Positions 4,797-5,279 of a stretch of DNA of 5,279 bases are shown one piece after another. Numbering within the stretch: position 1 is the first letter of the stretch; every line of letters begins with the position of its first letter. A program made the translations under genes and the position numbers. The notes under the pieces are model-generated. The model saw nothing but the letters and a program-made list of their open reading frames with translations, made no database searches and was not told where the DNA came from. This DNA is from Chroococcidiopsidaceae cyanobacterium CP_BM_RX_35 (GTDB lineage Bacteria > Cyanobacteriota > Cyanobacteriia > Cyanobacteriales > Chroococcidiopsidaceae): positions 1-5,279 of the forward strand of contig JAFAVL010000536.1 in assembly GCA_019242465.1 (NCBI GenBank), read 5' to 3'.

Positions 4797-5279
4797 ATGT
4801 TTAAGCCAAAATTGCCACAGCAGGAGCAAGGATTTACGTTGATCATGGTGTTAGCAGCTATCTTGATAGCGTTATTGTCTGTTACCTTTGCAATGCAAAT
4901 GCTTGCTATCGCTGCTCTCTTCAAAGCTCGTGCTCAAGGTTACGCAGAGGCAACAACTTGGATTCAGGCAGACCTAGAAAATGTAAAGGCTCAAGCAGCT
5001 AACTTTCAAGATACTTCACTGACAGTTGCTGCTAGCTCCACAGATACTGTACTGCATGTAGCTTCGGTTGATGGATTTCAAGATGGAGATACATTGATTG
5101 TAGGAACGAATTCCACCAATAGCATAAAAATTAAGACTGGAGGTGTTGATTTTATGGGGAAAACCATTACTTTGAACACCTCATTAGGAGGGAGTAATAC
5201 TTGGCCAATAGGTACTACAGTGTTAGCAACTACAAGGTGTAAAAGCTCTGTGCTGATGTCTGATGCTACTTTGGGAACT
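4797..5279 (+). CDS. Prepilin-like protein (minor pilin/pseudopilin), 3' end cut by window edge
   Basis: The frame is open for 161 codons to the end of the window. The leader is short and basic (MFKPKLPQQEQG12), with predicted cleavage before FTLIMVLAAILIALLSVTFA, a typical prepilin N-methylation motif and membrane helix. Met17 replaces the conserved Glu at mature position 5. Residues 42-71 form a polar, probably helical stem (ATTWIQADLENVKAQAANF). Residues 74-146 look like an inserted beta module: LTV, then VASVDGFQDGDTLIVG with a GFxxGD motif at 93-98, KIKTGG, TITLNTSL and WPIGTTV, a pattern seen in phage-structural and surface beta domains. C148 follows. ATG 4797 directly follows the PilX-like TAA, with AGGAGG 11 bases upstream. 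It probably assembles with the PilX-like protein in the same fibre. A similarity to cyanobacterial secretion pseudopilins (Hps type) is possible but not demonstrable from this fragment. Confidence 0.8.
   Translation, partial: MFKPKLPQQEQGFTLIMVLAAILIALLSVTFAMQMLAIAALFKARAQGYAEATTWIQADLENVKAQAANFQDTSLTVAASSTDTVLHVASVDGFQDGDTLIVGTNSTNSIKIKTGGVDFMGKTITLNTSLGGSNTWPIGTTVLATTRCKSSVLMSDATLGT

Overview
The window most likely comes from a cyanobacterium. A perfect HIP1 octamer (GCGATCGC) lies at 1827-1834, the intergenic DNA is A+T-rich, and the window pairs a solo TnpB-family gene with PilX/prepilin-type genes, a combination common in cyanobacteria. The sequence does not fix genus or species.

Layout. 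Positions 1-192 hold a frame open from the left edge, possibly the 3' end of an unrecognised gene, with two strong perfect or near-perfect hairpins. Positions 329-835 (+) encode a 168-residue orphan protein whose conserved-looking C, H and D residues suggest a papain/transglutaminase-like fold. Positions 836-1249 have no convincing gene. Positions 1250-2851 (-) encode a 533-residue TnpB-family protein. Positions 2852-3257 are a 406-base A+T-rich divergent intergenic region that should hold the promoters for the genes on both sides. Positions 3258-4796 (+) encode a PilX-like type IV pilin-related protein with a glycine/asparagine-rich repeat domain. A second prepilin-like gene starts at 4797, directly after the pilX-like stop codon, and runs off the right edge.

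The most interesting item is the TnpB-like gene. Its reading frame is intact, but both visible RuvC catalytic positions are substituted (Asp to Gly at 235, Glu to Ala at 342). The C-terminal zinc finger and third RuvC motif are missing. At the point where TnpB similarity ends, the DNA becomes a dense chain of stem-loops on the coding strand (about 1439-1609), as expected for the omega RNA (guide-RNA scaffold) of a TnpB element. Together these suggest a nuclease-dead TnpB with its RNA scaffold still present. That could be a domesticated RNA-guided DNA-binding protein like the TldR repressors, or a decayed element whose frame happens to be open.

The two pilin-related genes form a tight operon and probably encode minor pilins or pseudopilins of one type IV pilus-like or type II secretion-like machine. 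Both have a class III leader peptide but lack the usual Glu at mature position 5, as known for tip pseudopilins such as GspK.
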